64,000 bases of DNA, from contig NZ_JGZD01000009.1 of assembly GCF_000741645.1 (NCBI RefSeq), positions 682,001 to 746,000 of the forward strand, in the 5' to 3' direction. Below, piece by piece: positions 8,609-17,612 of this stretch. The stretch is from Bifidobacterium minimum (lineage in GTDB: Bacteria > Actinomycetota > Actinomycetes > Actinomycetales > Bifidobacteriaceae). The notes under the pieces were generated by a model. The model was given only the letters and a program-made list of their open reading frames with translations, did no database searches and was not told the origin of the DNA. Positions within the stretch are counted from its first letter, which is position 1. Each line of letters begins with the position of its first letter. The translations under genes were made by a program, and so were the position numbers.

Positions 8609-10485
8609 CAGGACGACTTCTCCGCCGCGCGTATCTTGTCCTTGGTGTCCCGGTCGGTTCCGGTGGACCCCGTGGACAGTGCGGCGATGAAGGCCTCCTG
8701 CGGGACCTCGACGTGGCCCAGCATCTTCATGCGCTTCTTTCCGGCCTTCTGCTTCTCCAGCAGCTTGCGCTTCCTGGTGATGTCGCCGCCATAGCATTTG
8801 GCGAGAACATCCTTGCGCAGCGCCCTTATGGTCTCCCGGGCGATGATGCGCGAGCCGATGGCCGCCTGGATGGGTATCTCGAACTGCTGGCGCGGGATGA
8901 GTTCCCTGAGCTTCTTGGTCATCATGACGCCATACGCATAGGCCTTTTCACGATGGACGATGGCACTGAAGGCGTCGACCTTGTCCCCCTGTATGAGGAT
9001 GTCGACCTTGACCAGATCGGCGGACTGCTCGCCGTCCTCATGGTAGTCGAGCGAGGCGTAGCCCTTGGTCCTGCTCTTGAGCTGGTCGAAGAAGTCGAAG
9101 ACGATCTCGGCCAGGGGGATGTGGTAGTGCATCTCCACGCGATCCGTCCCCAGATACTCCATCGTCCCCATCTCGCCGCGGTGGTCCTGGCACAGCTCCA
9201 TCACCGCCCCGATGAACTCCTTGGGGGTGATGATGTCGGCCGCGACCATGGGCTCGACGATCCTTTTGACCTTCCCCTCGGGGAACTCGCTGGGATTGGT
9301 CACGTGGTGGACCGTCCCATCCTCGGAGGTGACCTCGTAGGTCACGTTCGGGGCGGTGGATATGAGGTCGAGGCCGAACTCGCGCTCCAGACGTTCGGAC
9401 ACGATCTCCATGTGAAGCAGGCCGAGGAATCCGCATCGGAACCCGAACCCGAGGGCCACCGACGTCTCGGGCTGGTAGACGAGGGCGGCGTCGTTGAGCT
9501 TGAGCTTGTCCAGGGCCTCGCGCAGTTCGGGAAACTGGGCGTTGTCGATGGGGAAAAGCCCCGCGTAGACCATGGGCTTGGGATCGCGGTATCCCTCCAG
9601 AGGAATGGACGCCGGGTGAGCCGCGGAGGTGATCGTGTCGCCGACCTTCGACTGGCTCACGTCCTTCGCTCCGGTGATCACATATCCCACCTCCCCCGCG
9701 CCGAGCGCCTTGGTGGGCGTCATATCCGGGCTGATGACTCCGATCTCGATGGGGTCATGCGTCATGCCGATGCCCATCATGTGGAGCTTCTCGCGGCTGG
9801 TGAGCTCGCCGTCGACCATGCGGATGTAGGTCACGATCCCGCGGTAGGGGTCGTACACGGAATCGAATATCAGGGCTCGTGCGGCGCTTGCGGGATCTCC
9901 ATGGGGAGCCGGCACCTCCCTGACGATGCGGTCGAGAAGCTCGGACACGCCTTCGCCGGTTTTGCCCGACACGCGCATGATGTCCGAGGGGTCGCATCCC
10001 AGAAGCCCCGCTATCTCCTCGGCGTGTCTGTCGGGCTCGGCGCTGGGAAGGTCGATTTTGTTGAGGACGGGGATGATAGTGAGATCATGGTCGATGGCCA
10101 TATACAGGTTGGACAGCGTCTGGGCTTCGATCCCCTGCGTGGCGTCGACGAGAAGGACCGCCCCCTCGCAGGCGGCCAGCGCGCGTGAGACCTCATAGGT
10201 GAAGTCCACATGGCCGGGGGTGTCGATCATGCCCAGCGTGTACTCGGTGCCGTCGAAGGTCCAGGGAACCCGGACGGCCTGCGATTTGATAGTGATCCCG
10301 CGTTCCTGCTCGATGTCCATCCGATCGAGGAAACGGTCCCTCATCTCCCTTTCGGGCACGATTCCGGAGAGTTGGAGGATCCTGTCGGCCACTGTGGATT
10401 TGCCGTGGTCTATATGCGCGATGATGCAGAAGTTGCGGATCAACGATTGGTCCGTATAGCCCGGGATGTTCCTCTGATCTGTCAC
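8608..10485 (-). CDS. lepA: Elongation factor 4 (LepA), back-translocating GTPase
   Basis: LepA/EF4, 625 aa, is a ribosome-bound GTPase that acts on stalled or mis-translocated ribosomes. The G1 motif AHIDHGKST is near residue 24, and DTPGHVDF and NKIDLPSA are present. Domains II, III and V follow, with the LepA-specific C-terminal domain ([21 protein letters not shown]). The start is a GTG at 10485 preceded by an ideal AGGAGG with six bases of spacing. It heads a lepA-hemW unit and is transcribed divergently from rpsT, a common bacterial neighbour. Length and motifs match the family fully. Confidence 0.98.
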   Translation of the reverse strand: MTDQRNIPGYTDQSLIRNFCIIAHIDHGKSTVADRILQLSGIVPEREMRDRFLDRMDIEQERGITIKSQAVRVPWTFDGTEYTLGMIDTPGHVDFTYEVSRALAACEGAVLLVDATQGIEAQTLSNLYMAIDHDLTIIPVLNKIDLPSAEPDRHAEEIAGLLGCDPSDIMRVSGKTGEGVSELLDRIVREVPAPHGDPASAARALIFDSVYDPYRGIVTYIRMVDGELTSREKLHMMGIGMTHDPIEIGVISPDMTPTKALGAGEVGYVITGAKDVSQSKVGDTITSAAHPASIPLEGYRDPKPMVYAGLFPIDNAQFPELREALDKLKLNDAALVYQPETSVALGFGFRCGFLGLLHMEIVSERLEREFGLDLISTAPNVTYEVTSEDGTVHHVTNPSEFPEGKVKRIVEPMVAADIITPKEFIGAVMELCQDHRGEMGTMEYLGTDRVEMHYHIPLAEIVFDFFDQLKSRTKGYASLDYHEDGEQSADLVKVDILIQGDKVDAFSAIVHREKAYAYGVMMTKKLRELIPRQQFEIPIQAAIGSRIIARETIRALRKDVLAKCYGGDITRKRKLLEKQKAGKKRMKMLGHVEVPQEAFIAALSTGSTGTDRDTKDKIRAAEKSS

Positions 10486-10535
10486 GATCGACCTCCTTCG
10501 TCCCCACTGGCGGGGCGCGTTCGACGCGGCTCACC

Positions 10536-10561
10536 AGTCTACAGCCGGAGTCTACAGTCGG
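10536..10561. repeat. Tandem 13-bp duplication, lepA-rpsT intergenic
   Basis: Two adjacent copies of AGTCTACAGYCGG (10536-10548 and 10549-10561), 12 of 13 positions identical. It lies between the divergent lepA and rpsT genes. Confidence 0.8.
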
Positions 10562-10643
10562 GGGCCGCCGGAGCCTCCGCCGGCATGGGGCGCGGACGCC
10601 GGGAACGTCGAGGCCCGGGGACGTGACGGCATGTCGGCCTCCT

Positions 10644-10673
10644 ATGACTATGATTGTGCCATCGTGCTATCAT
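10644..10673 (+). promoter_or_regulatory. Candidate rpsT promoter
   Basis: ATGACT (10644-10649), an 18-base spacer and TATCAT (10668-10673) form a sigma-70-like promoter. It would start transcription about 40 bases before the rpsT GTG. The same hexamer pair (ATGACA/TATCAT) is seen upstream of apuB. Confidence 0.5.
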
Positions 10674-10718
10674 CAGCACTGTATGTCCATTGAGCCAATG
10701 TCGTATGGAGTGTAAACC

Positions 10719-10979
10719 GTGGCAAACATCAAGTCCCAGAAGAAGCGCGTCCTGACCAATGAGAAGTCTCACGTGCGCAACGTCGCCGTGAAGTCAGGCC
10801 TCAAGTCGGCCATCAGGGCCACCCGTGAGGCCATCGCCTCGGGTGACAAGGATGCCGCGCAGGCCGCCTATCGCGTGGCCGCCCAGAAGCTCGACAAGGC
10901 GGCTGGAGCGGGAGTCATCCATAAGAACCAGGCCGCGAACCGCAAGTCCGGATTGGCGGCGGGCGTGAACGCCCTCTGA
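10719..10979 (+). CDS. rpsT: 30S ribosomal protein S20
   Basis: S20, 86 aa, binds 16S rRNA early in 30S assembly. The product begins [18 protein letters not shown], the classic S20 N-terminus, and is rich in Lys, Arg and Ala throughout. The start codon is GTG at 10719, preceded by GGAG with eight bases of spacing. It is monocistronic, divergent from lepA and convergent with the TRIC-type channel gene. Its TGA stop is the first three bases of a perfect 14-bp tandem duplication. Confidence 0.98.
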   Translation: MANIKSQKKRVLTNEKSHVRNVAVKSGLKSAIRATREAIASGDKDAAQAAYRVAAQKLDKAAGAGVIHKNQAANRKSGLAAGVNAL

Positions 10980-11067
10980 CTGACAGGATGTGACTGACAG
11001 GATGCCCTCCTATTCGAAGGGGAGGCGTCCTTCCCGGTGTATGTCGGAATAGGTGTATGTCGGATAT
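10977..11067. repeat. Two short tandem duplications after rpsT
   Basis: A perfect 14-bp tandem repeat TGACTGACAGGATG occupies 10977-10990 and 10991-11004, and its first copy contains the rpsT stop codon. A second pair (GGTGTATGTCGGA at 11036-11048 and 11052-11064) follows in the same 3' flank. Confidence 0.9.
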
Positions 11068-11084
11068 CTTGTCGGATGTCCATC

Positions 11085-11119
11085 GTGGGGTCCCGATGCG
11101 TTGAGCATCGGGACCCCAC
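11085..11119. terminator. Bidirectional terminator between rpsT and TRIC gene
   Basis: A perfect 14-bp stem (GTGGGGTCCCGATG / CATCGGGACCCCAC) with a 7-base loop lies between the convergent genes. U-tracts are weak on both sides. Confidence 0.8.
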
Positions 11120-11164
11120 GTCGTCGTGTGGACTCCATCCCTCCGCGCGCCGCCGCCGATGGCC

Positions 11165-11917
11165 TCAGCGGCGCCTTCGGAACCATCGGCCGGAGGGCCG
11201 CTCCTCTCGCGGGTGAACCACCGGACGCTTGAGGTATCGGCTCTGGCTGTGGATGTCGAAGCGCTCCCGCTCGACCGCTCCGGGAAGCGTGATGTTGAAC
11301 ACCACCGACAGCACGCGCATGGCCACGACAAGAGCCACGATCGCCACGTCGAGAATCATCTCGGATCGCAGCCCGATGGCACCGCGCTGGGCCGCGCGGA
11401 ACACCACGACCGTCAGCACGCATCCCACCGCCGTGGGGACCGCGTACCAGTGCCTGTCCCGGATCACCATCGGAACCTCATTGAGCAGCGTATCCCGGAT
11501 GAGACCTCCTCCCAGAGCCGTGAACATCCCCATGAAAACCGCCGTCATCCCGGATGTGTGCAGGCCGAGCGCCTTGGCGGTTCCGTTCACCGCGAAAAGA
11601 CCGACGGCCAGGGCGTCCACGATAAGCATCGTCCAGTTCATCCGCTCCACCTCGGGATGCGCGAACGCCGCGACGAGTCCGGCCGCCAGCGCCGTCAGTA
11701 CGAACCCGCGGTCGGAGATTCCCACGGGCGGAAGGTCGCCGAGGAGAACGTCACGCAGTATCCCGCCTCCCAGCGCCGTCAGCCACGCGATGATGACGAT
11801 GGAGAACAGATCGTAGCCGCGACGAATGGCGCTGAGCCCGCCCATTATTCCGCAGAAGAACACCGCAAGATATTCGATGCCCATGAAAAAGGCGTTGCTC
11901 TCCAGAACGACTCCCAT
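11165..11917 (-). CDS. TRIC-like (UPF0126/YadS) membrane cation channel
   Basis: A 250-residue polytopic membrane protein of the prokaryotic TRIC (trimeric intracellular cation channel, formerly UPF0126) family. It contains two homologous halves of about three helices each. The repeated signature is visible twice: LTALGGGILRDVLLGDLPP (residues ~46-64) and FTALGGGLIRDTLLNEVP (~132-149). The last 40 residues form a basic cytoplasmic tail ending RWFRRRR. The ATG at 11917 has GGGGAGG seven bases upstream. Prokaryotic members form K+/Na+-permeable homotrimers; other UPF0126 proteins have been linked to glycine uptake, so the transported species here is uncertain. Monocistronic by its neighbours. 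Confidence 0.9.
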   Translation of the reverse strand: MGVVLESNAFFMGIEYLAVFFCGIMGGLSAIRRGYDLFSIVIIAWLTALGGGILRDVLLGDLPPVGISDRGFVLTALAAGLVAAFAHPEVERMNWTMLIVDALAVGLFAVNGTAKALGLHTSGMTAVFMGMFTALGGGLIRDTLLNEVPMVIRDRHWYAVPTAVGCVLTVVVFRAAQRGAIGLRSEMILDVAIVALVVAMRVLSVVFNITLPGAVERERFDIHSQSRYLKRPVVHPREERPSGRWFRRRR

Positions 11918-12117
11918 GCCGGCCTCCCCCCATCCGTCACCTCGTTCGCATCCATGTCGTGCGTGTCGCCGTGACCGAGGGGATCACGGCGAATACAGCT
12001 TAGGATACGAGCGAGGCCATCGGCCGCGCGACACGGCGGTGGAGGTCCGGATTTGGGTCGGTCCTGCCGGCCATGTCGCTGGCCCGCCGATGTGGGTGTC
12101 GTCGTGACCATAACAAC

Positions 12118-12153
12118 GATGGCGGGATGCGACATGAGCCGCACCCCGCCATC
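12118..12153 (-). terminator. Terminator hairpin of ilvE
   Basis: A 14-bp stem with one mismatch (GATGGCGGG...CCCGCCATC outer arms) lies just downstream of ilvE. In the same spot CCCGCCATCG is directly repeated (12145-12154, 12160-12169). Confidence 0.65.
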
Positions 12154-12185
12154 GAACATCCCGCCATCGGACGATGTGCCCGGAC

Positions 12186-13313
12186 TCAGCAGATCTTCCA
12201 CATCCAGTTGTGGGGGTCCTCGACCTCGCCCAGCTGGATTCCCAGAAGGTCGTTGCGCAGCTGCATGGTCAGCTCGCCCGAGCCTCCGTCCGCGACCGTG
12301 ACGTCGAACTTCTCCGACTTGAAACGGCCGATGGGCGTGATGATGGCTGCGGTGCCGCACGCGAACACCTCGGTGACCTCGCCCGACCTTATCTGATCGA
12401 GCAGATCGTCGAGCTTGATCATCGTCTCGACCACGTCATGGCCCTTGTCCTGAGCGAGCTGGATCAGAGAGCGTCGGGTGACGCCCGGAAGGATGTTGCC
12501 CGTCAGTGAGGGGGTCTCCAGATGTCCGTCCTTGTGCACGGTGAACATGTTCATCCCGCCGAGTTCCTCGAGATAGGTCTTGGTGGCGGCGTCGACGAAG
12601 CACACCTGCTCGCACCCGTTGTCGATGCCCCGGTACTCGCCCAGAAGCGATGCCGCGTAGTTCCCGCCGCATTTGGCGAATCCGGTTCCGCCGGGACCGG
12701 TGCGGAACCACTGGTCCTCCACCCAGATGCTCACGGGCTTGACGCCACCCGCGAAGTAGGGCCCCGACGGTGAGGCGATCACGCAGTAGTCGACCTCCTC
12801 GGGGGCGCGGACCCCAAGGAAGGGCTCGGAGGCGAACATGAAGGGACGCATGTAGAGCGTGTACTCCCGCCGGGTCGGGACCCATGCGGCATCCCGGCGG
12901 ACCAGAGCCGCGACCGATCCGATGAAGTCGTCGACGGAGACCTCGGGAAGGTACAGGCGCTTCGCGGAGTTCTGGAACCGCTCGGCGTTCGCGTCGGGGC
13001 GGAACAGCCACAGCGAGCCATCGTCGTGATGGTAGGCCTTGAGCCCCTCGAAGCATTCCTGGGCATAATGGAGAACCGAGGCGCCGGGATCCATCTTGAG
13101 CGGGGCGTACGGCTCGATCCGACGATCCGACCATCCCTCCCCCTTCGTCCATGACATATGGGCCATGTTGTCCGAGAACACCTGGCCGAATGCTGGCTTG
13201 TCGATGAGCTCCTGTCGCTTGGCGTCAGAAGCGGGGTTCTCGTTGGGGAGGACCGTGAAGGCTTCGGCGAGTGTGGTGGTGTGTGTGGGATCGTGATGTG
13301 ATTGTTCAGCCAT
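12186..13313 (-). CDS. ilvE: Branched-chain amino acid aminotransferase
   Basis: A class IV PLP-dependent aminotransferase of the eukaryote/actinobacterial BCAT type. It interconverts leucine, isoleucine and valine with their 2-keto acids using glutamate/2-oxoglutarate. Family landmarks seen are CFEGLKAYHHDDG (~90-102), TRREYTLYMRPFMF (arginine-rich substrate loop), the PLP lysine in GTGFAKCGGNYA (~218), and the phosphate-binding GNILPGVTRRSL. The ATG at 13313 (MAEQSHHD) gives 375 aa; an in-frame ATG at 13328 adds five residues and neither has a strong ribosome site. The frame stays open to 13409 but the extra residues do not resemble BCATs. It is a single gene between a TRIC channel and rplY. 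Confidence 0.95.
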   Translation of the reverse strand: MAEQSHHDPTHTTTLAEAFTVLPNENPASDAKRQELIDKPAFGQVFSDNMAHMSWTKGEGWSDRRIEPYAPLKMDPGASVLHYAQECFEGLKAYHHDDGSLWLFRPDANAERFQNSAKRLYLPEVSVDDFIGSVAALVRRDAAWVPTRREYTLYMRPFMFASEPFLGVRAPEEVDYCVIASPSGPYFAGGVKPVSIWVEDQWFRTGPGGTGFAKCGGNYAASLLGEYRGIDNGCEQVCFVDAATKTYLEELGGMNMFTVHKDGHLETPSLTGNILPGVTRRSLIQLAQDKGHDVVETMIKLDDLLDQIRSGEVTEVFACGTAAIITPIGRFKSEKFDVTVADGGSGELTMQLRNDLLGIQLGEVEDPHNWMWKIC

Positions 13314-13450
13314 TGTCCACTTCTTCATTAGTTCACAGAAGGCCGATAAGACGGCCGCATTCCAAAATGACGCCCCGCTTCTGGCGGAGTACTGATTCCA
13401 GTGTCGCACCGTGAAAGGATTCGGGGCCGCACTGGTTCAGCATATGAAAA

Positions 13451-13475
13451 TGGGGGTCCGACATGCGGGCCCCCA
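13451..13475 (-). terminator. Rho-independent terminator of rplY
   Basis: A 10-bp stem (TGGGGGCCCG on the transcribed strand, one G-U pair, loop CATGT) is followed by TTTTCAT, 23 bases after the rplY stop. Confidence 0.85.
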
Positions 13476-13497
13476 TCCATGGCATATGCCGTGGTGA

Positions 13498-14133
13498 TCA
13501 GGCGTTGTCCGCATCCGCGTCGGCGGGGGCGGCCTGCTCGGTGGCGGGAACGTCGGTTGTGGTCTCCTCGCCCGCCGTGGTCTCGGTGGCATCCTCGGGA
13601 ACCTCGACCGTGACGACGGAGGCCTCGGGATCCTCGATGTCGAGCTCGGCGCCCTCAGGGAGGTCGAGATCCTTGGCGAACACCTTGGTTCCGTCGATAA
13701 GCCCATCGACGTTGACGACGATGCGCTCGGGAAGGTTCGCGACGTCGGCGCGGACCTTGATCTCCTGGATGTCGACGAAAGCGACGGCGGCGCCCTTCGG
13801 CGTCCCCTCGACGAAGACCGGGACCTCGACGTCGATTTTCTCGCCGGCGCGCACCTCATAGAAATCGATATGCTCGACGATGCGCTTGACGGGGTTGCGC
13901 TGAACGTCCTTGACGACGGCGAGCTTCGTGGTCCCGTCGAAGGTGATCGTGAACAGCGCGTTCGTACGGCGCAGCGCCAGAGTGGTCTCCTTCATCGGAA
14001 GCTCGATGAAGTCGGGATCCGCTCCGCCTGCATAGATGGTCGCGGGGATCTTGCCCGCCACGCGCATACGGCGCGCCACGCCCTTGCCGAATTCGGTTCG
14101 GGCCGTGCCCTCGATCGTGATTGTGTTGGCCAT
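13498..14133 (-). CDS. rplY: 50S ribosomal protein L25/general stress protein Ctc
   Basis: L25 of the long TL5/CTC type (211 aa), which binds 5S rRNA. The N-terminal 5S-binding domain includes EFGKGVARRMRVAGKIPATIYAG, followed by the second all-beta CTC domain (VFVEGTPKGAAVAFVD). The acidic Ala/Thr/Glu-rich tail (last ~40 residues) is low complexity and probably disordered. The ATG at 14133 has GGAG with five bases of spacing; the longer frame to 14181 lacks a ribosome site. A U-tract terminator follows. An extended -10 (14290-14295) about 155 bases upstream suggests a long leader. Confidence 0.96.
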   Translation of the reverse strand: MANTITIEGTARTEFGKGVARRMRVAGKIPATIYAGGADPDFIELPMKETTLALRRTNALFTITFDGTTKLAVVKDVQRNPVKRIVEHIDFYEVRAGEKIDVEVPVFVEGTPKGAAVAFVDIQEIKVRADVANLPERIVVNVDGLIDGTKVFAKDLDLPEGAELDIEDPEASVVTVEVPEDATETTAGEETTTDVPATEQAAPADADADNA

Positions 14134-14286
14134 TTCCGCTCCTGTGTTCAGGACGCCGTCACGACACCGCGGCGACGTCACTCATCATGTCCGCTTGGAC
14201 GCCACGACGCGTCGAGGATCATAACAGAGATGAACCACCGCCGAGTCGATAACGGTCGAAGAACGACCCTCGCCAAAGCACCATGG

Positions 14287-14297
14287 GCAACTATACC
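14287..14297 (-). promoter_or_regulatory. Candidate extended -10 promoter for rplY
   Basis: On the minus strand TGG-TATAGT (TATAGT at 14290-14295) is an extended -10. No good -35 is seen. It would give rplY a leader of roughly 150 bases. Confidence 0.4.
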
Positions 14298-14355
14298 ATG
14301 CCGGTGGACGCCGCGCTCCCCCTTACGCGTGGGGGTGTACGGCGCTCACCGGCAT
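14298..14355 (-). terminator. Large composite hairpin downstream of pntB
   Basis: Three stacked perfect helices form one stem: ATGCCGGTG/CACCGGCAT, CGCCG/CGGCG and CCCCC/GGGGG, closed by an 8-base loop. It starts 14 bases after the pntB stop and ends beside the rplY -10. There is no U-tract, so it may be a terminator or an mRNA-stabilising structure. Confidence 0.65.
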
Positions 14356-14368
14356 GTTCTTCGCGTTA

Positions 14369-15775
14369 CTAGGCCAGCAGCTCCTTCACCGCCGCGATGA
14401 CGGACTGCAGACTCGCCTTGGCGTCGCCGAAGAGCATCTGCGTATTCTCGCGGAAGTAGAGCTCGTTCTCGATTCCCGCGTAGCCGCGCCCCCGTCCGCG
14501 CTTCATGACCACGACATGCTGGGCCTTGTCGACGTCGAGGATGGGCATTCCCGACACTGCGGAACCGGGTCGCCGGGCGGCTGGATTGGTCACGTCGTTG
14601 GCCCCGACCACCAGCGCGACGTCGGCTGAGGGGAACTGCGGATTGATGTCATCGAGATCGATGAGCTGCTCGTAGGGGACGTTCGCCTCGGCGAGAAGCA
14701 CGTTCATGTGTCCGGGCATGCGACCCGCGACCGGGTGTATGGCGTAGAGGACCTCGACTCCATGGGACTTGAGGATCTCCCCAAGATCGGCCAGTTCGCG
14801 CTGGGCCTGGGCCTGCGCAAGACCGAATCCGGGAACGAAGATGACCTTCGAGGCGTAGACAAGCTGGACCGCCAGATCGTCGGCGCTCCCCTCCCTCATG
14901 GTGCCCTCGGGGCCGTTGTCCTGGGAGACCGGCGCGGCCGTGCCGAAGCCGCCGGCGAGAACCCCCAGCAGCGGACGGTTCATGGCCTTCGCCATCAGCA
15001 TGGACAGCGTCACCCCCGCCGCACCCACCAAGGCGCCGGCCACGATAAGCGCGACATTGCCGATGGCCAGACCGCTCATGGCCACCGCCGTCCCCGTGCA
15101 CGCGTTGAGCACCGAGATCACGACGGGCATATCCGCTCCGCCGATGGGGATGACGAAAACCAGTCCATAGATCAGGGCGAACGCGGCGGTGAGCGCGCAC
15201 CAGATCACGCGGTTGCCGGGTTGGACGCAGAGCATGACGAAGGACGCCAGAGTCAGAACGGCGACGATGAGATTCCAGATGCCGCGTCCCGGAATCGATA
15301 GCCGTCTGAGGACCTTCACCCCCTGAAGCTTGCCCGCGGCGATGAGGGATCCGGAGAACGTCACGGAACCGATGAGGATTCCCAGTCCCGCGGTGATCAG
15401 AACGACCATCGTGGGGACGCCGGCGGGGGCGAGGATGTCGTTGAGCGCCACCAGCGCGGCGGCTCCACCGCCCACCATGTTGAAAACGGACACGAGCTGG
15501 GGCATCGCGGTCATCTTGACGCGGCGCGCCGAGACGACCCCTGCCACCGCGCCGATGATGATTCCCGCAAGGAGCAGGACGACGGCGATGGACGAGGTGA
15601 AGCCGCCCACGGCCAGATGGACGAATGCCATGACGATGGCGGCCGCCATGCCTACCGCCGATACCGCATTGCCCTTTCTGGCGGTTCTCGGCGAGTTCAT
15701 GAGATGGAGACCCACCACGAAAAGGACGGACGCCGTCAGATAGATGAACCACGATATGACGTCAAGCGTGTTCAT
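14369..15775 (-). CDS. pntB: Proton-translocating NAD(P)+ transhydrogenase, beta subunit
   Basis: PntB, 468 aa, combines the dII membrane domain with the NADP(H)-binding dIII domain. About nine hydrophobic helices occupy residues 5-275, followed by the soluble C-terminal domain. That domain has VIFVPGFGLAQAQAQ, the NADP-binding YAIHPVAGRMPGHMNVLLAEA and VVGANDVTNPAA. The enzyme couples hydride transfer between NADH and NADP+ to proton movement. Its ATG at 15775 overlaps the stop of the preceding gene by four bases (ATGA), so the three pnt genes form one operon. Confidence 0.97.
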   Translation of the reverse strand: MNTLDVISWFIYLTASVLFVVGLHLMNSPRTARKGNAVSAVGMAAAIVMAFVHLAVGGFTSSIAVVLLLAGIIIGAVAGVVSARRVKMTAMPQLVSVFNMVGGGAAALVALNDILAPAGVPTMVVLITAGLGILIGSVTFSGSLIAAGKLQGVKVLRRLSIPGRGIWNLIVAVLTLASFVMLCVQPGNRVIWCALTAAFALIYGLVFVIPIGGADMPVVISVLNACTGTAVAMSGLAIGNVALIVAGALVGAAGVTLSMLMAKAMNRPLLGVLAGGFGTAAPVSQDNGPEGTMREGSADDLAVQLVYASKVIFVPGFGLAQAQAQRELADLGEILKSHGVEVLYAIHPVAGRMPGHMNVLLAEANVPYEQLIDLDDINPQFPSADVALVVGANDVTNPAARRPGSAVSGMPILDVDKAQHVVVMKRGRGRGYAGIENELYFRENTQMLFGDAKASLQSVIAAVKELLA

Positions 15776-16122
15776 CGGGCATCCTCCTTGTCCTTCTTCG
15801 TCCTGTCCTTGTCGGCTCGATGGGCGTCGGGGCCCGGCCCGGACGTGGAGCTGCGGAACATCTCCAGCATGCGGTCCGTCACCACATAGCCGCCGACGAC
15901 GTTCATGGTCCCCAGAAGCGCGGCGAGGAATATCAGCACGTACGACAGAGCGGAATTCGCCTCAGCGGCCACGATGATGACTCCGACGATCACGATGCCG
16001 TGGATGGAGTTCGCGCCTGACATCAGGGGCGTGTGCAGGGTCGCCGGGACCTTCCCGATGACCTCGACGCCGATGAGCAGGGCGAGGACGAACAGCGTTA
16101 TCGATACAACGACGGTATCCAT
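15772..16122 (-). CDS. pntA2: NAD(P)+ transhydrogenase, membrane part of alpha subunit
   Basis: A 116-residue protein with three to four transmembrane helices. It corresponds to the C-terminal membrane segment of E. coli PntA, encoded separately here as in Rhodospirillum and many Actinobacteria. Landmarks are KVPATLHTPLMSGANSIHG and VVGGYVVTDRMLEMF. The C-terminal 30 residues are highly charged (RADKDRTKKDKEDAR). It lies 7 bp after pntA1 and overlaps pntB by four bases. Confidence 0.94.
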   Translation of the reverse strand: MDTVVVSITLFVLALLIGVEVIGKVPATLHTPLMSGANSIHGIVIVGVIIVAAEANSALSYVLIFLAALLGTMNVVGGYVVTDRMLEMFRSSTSGPGPDAHRADKDRTKKDKEDAR

Positions 16123-16129
16123 GGTCTTT

Positions 16130-17296
16130 CTATTCCCCTTCCTGAGGATCCGATTCGACGGATGCGTCCGACGAGACGACGGGGGTCACGACAAGGGCCT
16201 CGCCCAGATCGTCGGCGGTCCTTTCCAATCGCGATCCCGTGATGAAGTGCGTGACGGTGTCGGCGAGATTCCTCGACAGCAGGGCGGATGCCGTGTCGGG
16301 AACCTCGCTGGCGAGATTCGGCGCGCCGATGAGGGTCACTCCGTTGTCCGTGACAAGGGTTCCGGGAACCGATCCCTCGACGTTCCCTCCCAGATCGCTC
16401 GCTGCGCAATCCACCACGACCGCGCCTCGGCGCAGACCGGCCACGCCGGATGACGTCAGCAGGCGCGGCGGACGCCGTCCGGGGACCTTGGCGGTCGTGA
16501 TGACGATGTCGAATTCCGCCGCGCGCCTGTCGACCGCCGCCTGCTGGGCGGCCTTCTCGTCCTCGGTCAGTTCGCGCGCATATCCTCCCTCGCCCTGTCC
16601 CGACGATAGGTCGACGCCAAGGTCGAGGAAGGAGGCTCCGAGCGACTCCACCTCGGAGCGCGAGGCGTCACGGACGTCGTATGCGGTGACGACCGCGCCC
16701 AGACGGCGCGCGGTGCCGATCGCCTGAAGCCCGGCTATGCCCGCTCCCAGCACCAGAACCTTGGCCGGACGAACGGTCCCCGCGGCCGTCGTCATCATCG
16801 GAAGGAAGGATCCATAGGCGTTGGCCGCCACCAGCACGGCCTTGTACCCCATCACCGAGTTCTGCGAGGTCATCTCATCCATGGACTGGGCGGAGCTCAG
16901 TCGACGGGGAAGCCTTTCCATGGCGATGCCGACGAGTCGGTGCGCGGCGAGAAGGTCGATGTACGGCTGGTCGGTCAGGGATTGGAGCATGCCCGCAATC
17001 CATGTTCCCGGACGGATGCCGTCAAGAAGATCCGGTGCGGGGCGGGATACGAATCCCAGGACGTCGCTGCGCGCGAGCACCGCATCCCTGTCCGTGACCG
17101 TGGCCCCGGCGTCGCGGTAGAGGTCATCGGAATAATGGGACGCCATTCCCGCGCCTGATTCGACCAGACAAGGCACTCCGGTTTTCCGCAACCGTCGCAC
17201 CACGTCGGGCGTGACCGCCACCCGCGACTCATCATCGGACGCCTCGTTGATGACGCCATAGATGGGCCCTGATGATTCTGGCGTAACTTCGACCAT
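16130..17296 (-). CDS. pntA: NAD(P)+ transhydrogenase, soluble alpha-1 subunit
   Basis: The dI subunit, which binds NAD(H); 388 aa. N-terminal AlaDH/PNT domain with SRVAVTPDVVRRL and VESGAG; the nucleotide-binding VLVLGAGIAGLQAIGTARRLG is near residue 180, then VTAYDVRDASR. The mobile loop region DIVITTAKVPGRRPPRLLT is present. The ATG at 17296 (MVEVTPESSG) matches family N-termini although its ribosome site is weak (GGTGG); the upstream frame to 17350 adds basic residues not typical of the family. It is divergent from the acyl-CoA synthetase gene. Confidence 0.94.
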   Translation of the reverse strand: MVEVTPESSGPIYGVINEASDDESRVAVTPDVVRRLRKTGVPCLVESGAGMASHYSDDLYRDAGATVTDRDAVLARSDVLGFVSRPAPDLLDGIRPGTWIAGMLQSLTDQPYIDLLAAHRLVGIAMERLPRRLSSAQSMDEMTSQNSVMGYKAVLVAANAYGSFLPMMTTAAGTVRPAKVLVLGAGIAGLQAIGTARRLGAVVTAYDVRDASRSEVESLGASFLDLGVDLSSGQGEGGYARELTEDEKAAQQAAVDRRAAEFDIVITTAKVPGRRPPRLLTSSGVAGLRRGAVVVDCAASDLGGNVEGSVPGTLVTDNGVTLIGAPNLASEVPDTASALLSRNLADTVTHFITGSRLERTADDLGEALVVTPVVSSDASVESDPQEGE

Positions 17297-17612
17297 GCTG
17301 TCGATCCACCCTCTCCTCGCTCGTATCCGTGTCCGCCCATATGCATGCATGATGCCGCCGTCGCGGCGACGACCGTGAGCCGCGTCGTGTCCCCGGCGAA
17401 TCGGGCGGCGCCGTCGACATCGAACGGCGACAGTGACATTCTATGGGAGACTCCGACTCCGAACCGACCGGCGTCCACGGTGCGGAACCGCCGGCCCGGG
17501 ATCATCCGCGCCGATCCTCCCTACGCGACCGTAAGGTGACGTGCGGGGACGGGACGATTACCATGGCTTATTTGGTAGGTCAGGCGGGGACATGAGTATG
17601 AAGGAGAGTGCG
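17297..17612. other. Divergent intergenic region pntA / acyl-CoA synthetase
   Basis: 316 bases without a convincing gene. It holds a perfect ATGCATGCAT palindrome at 17341-17350, close upstream of pntA. A candidate promoter for the plus-strand gene is also present: GTGACG at 17536-17541, 17-base spacer, TACCAT at 17559-17564. No riboswitch-like structure is apparent. Confidence 0.4.
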
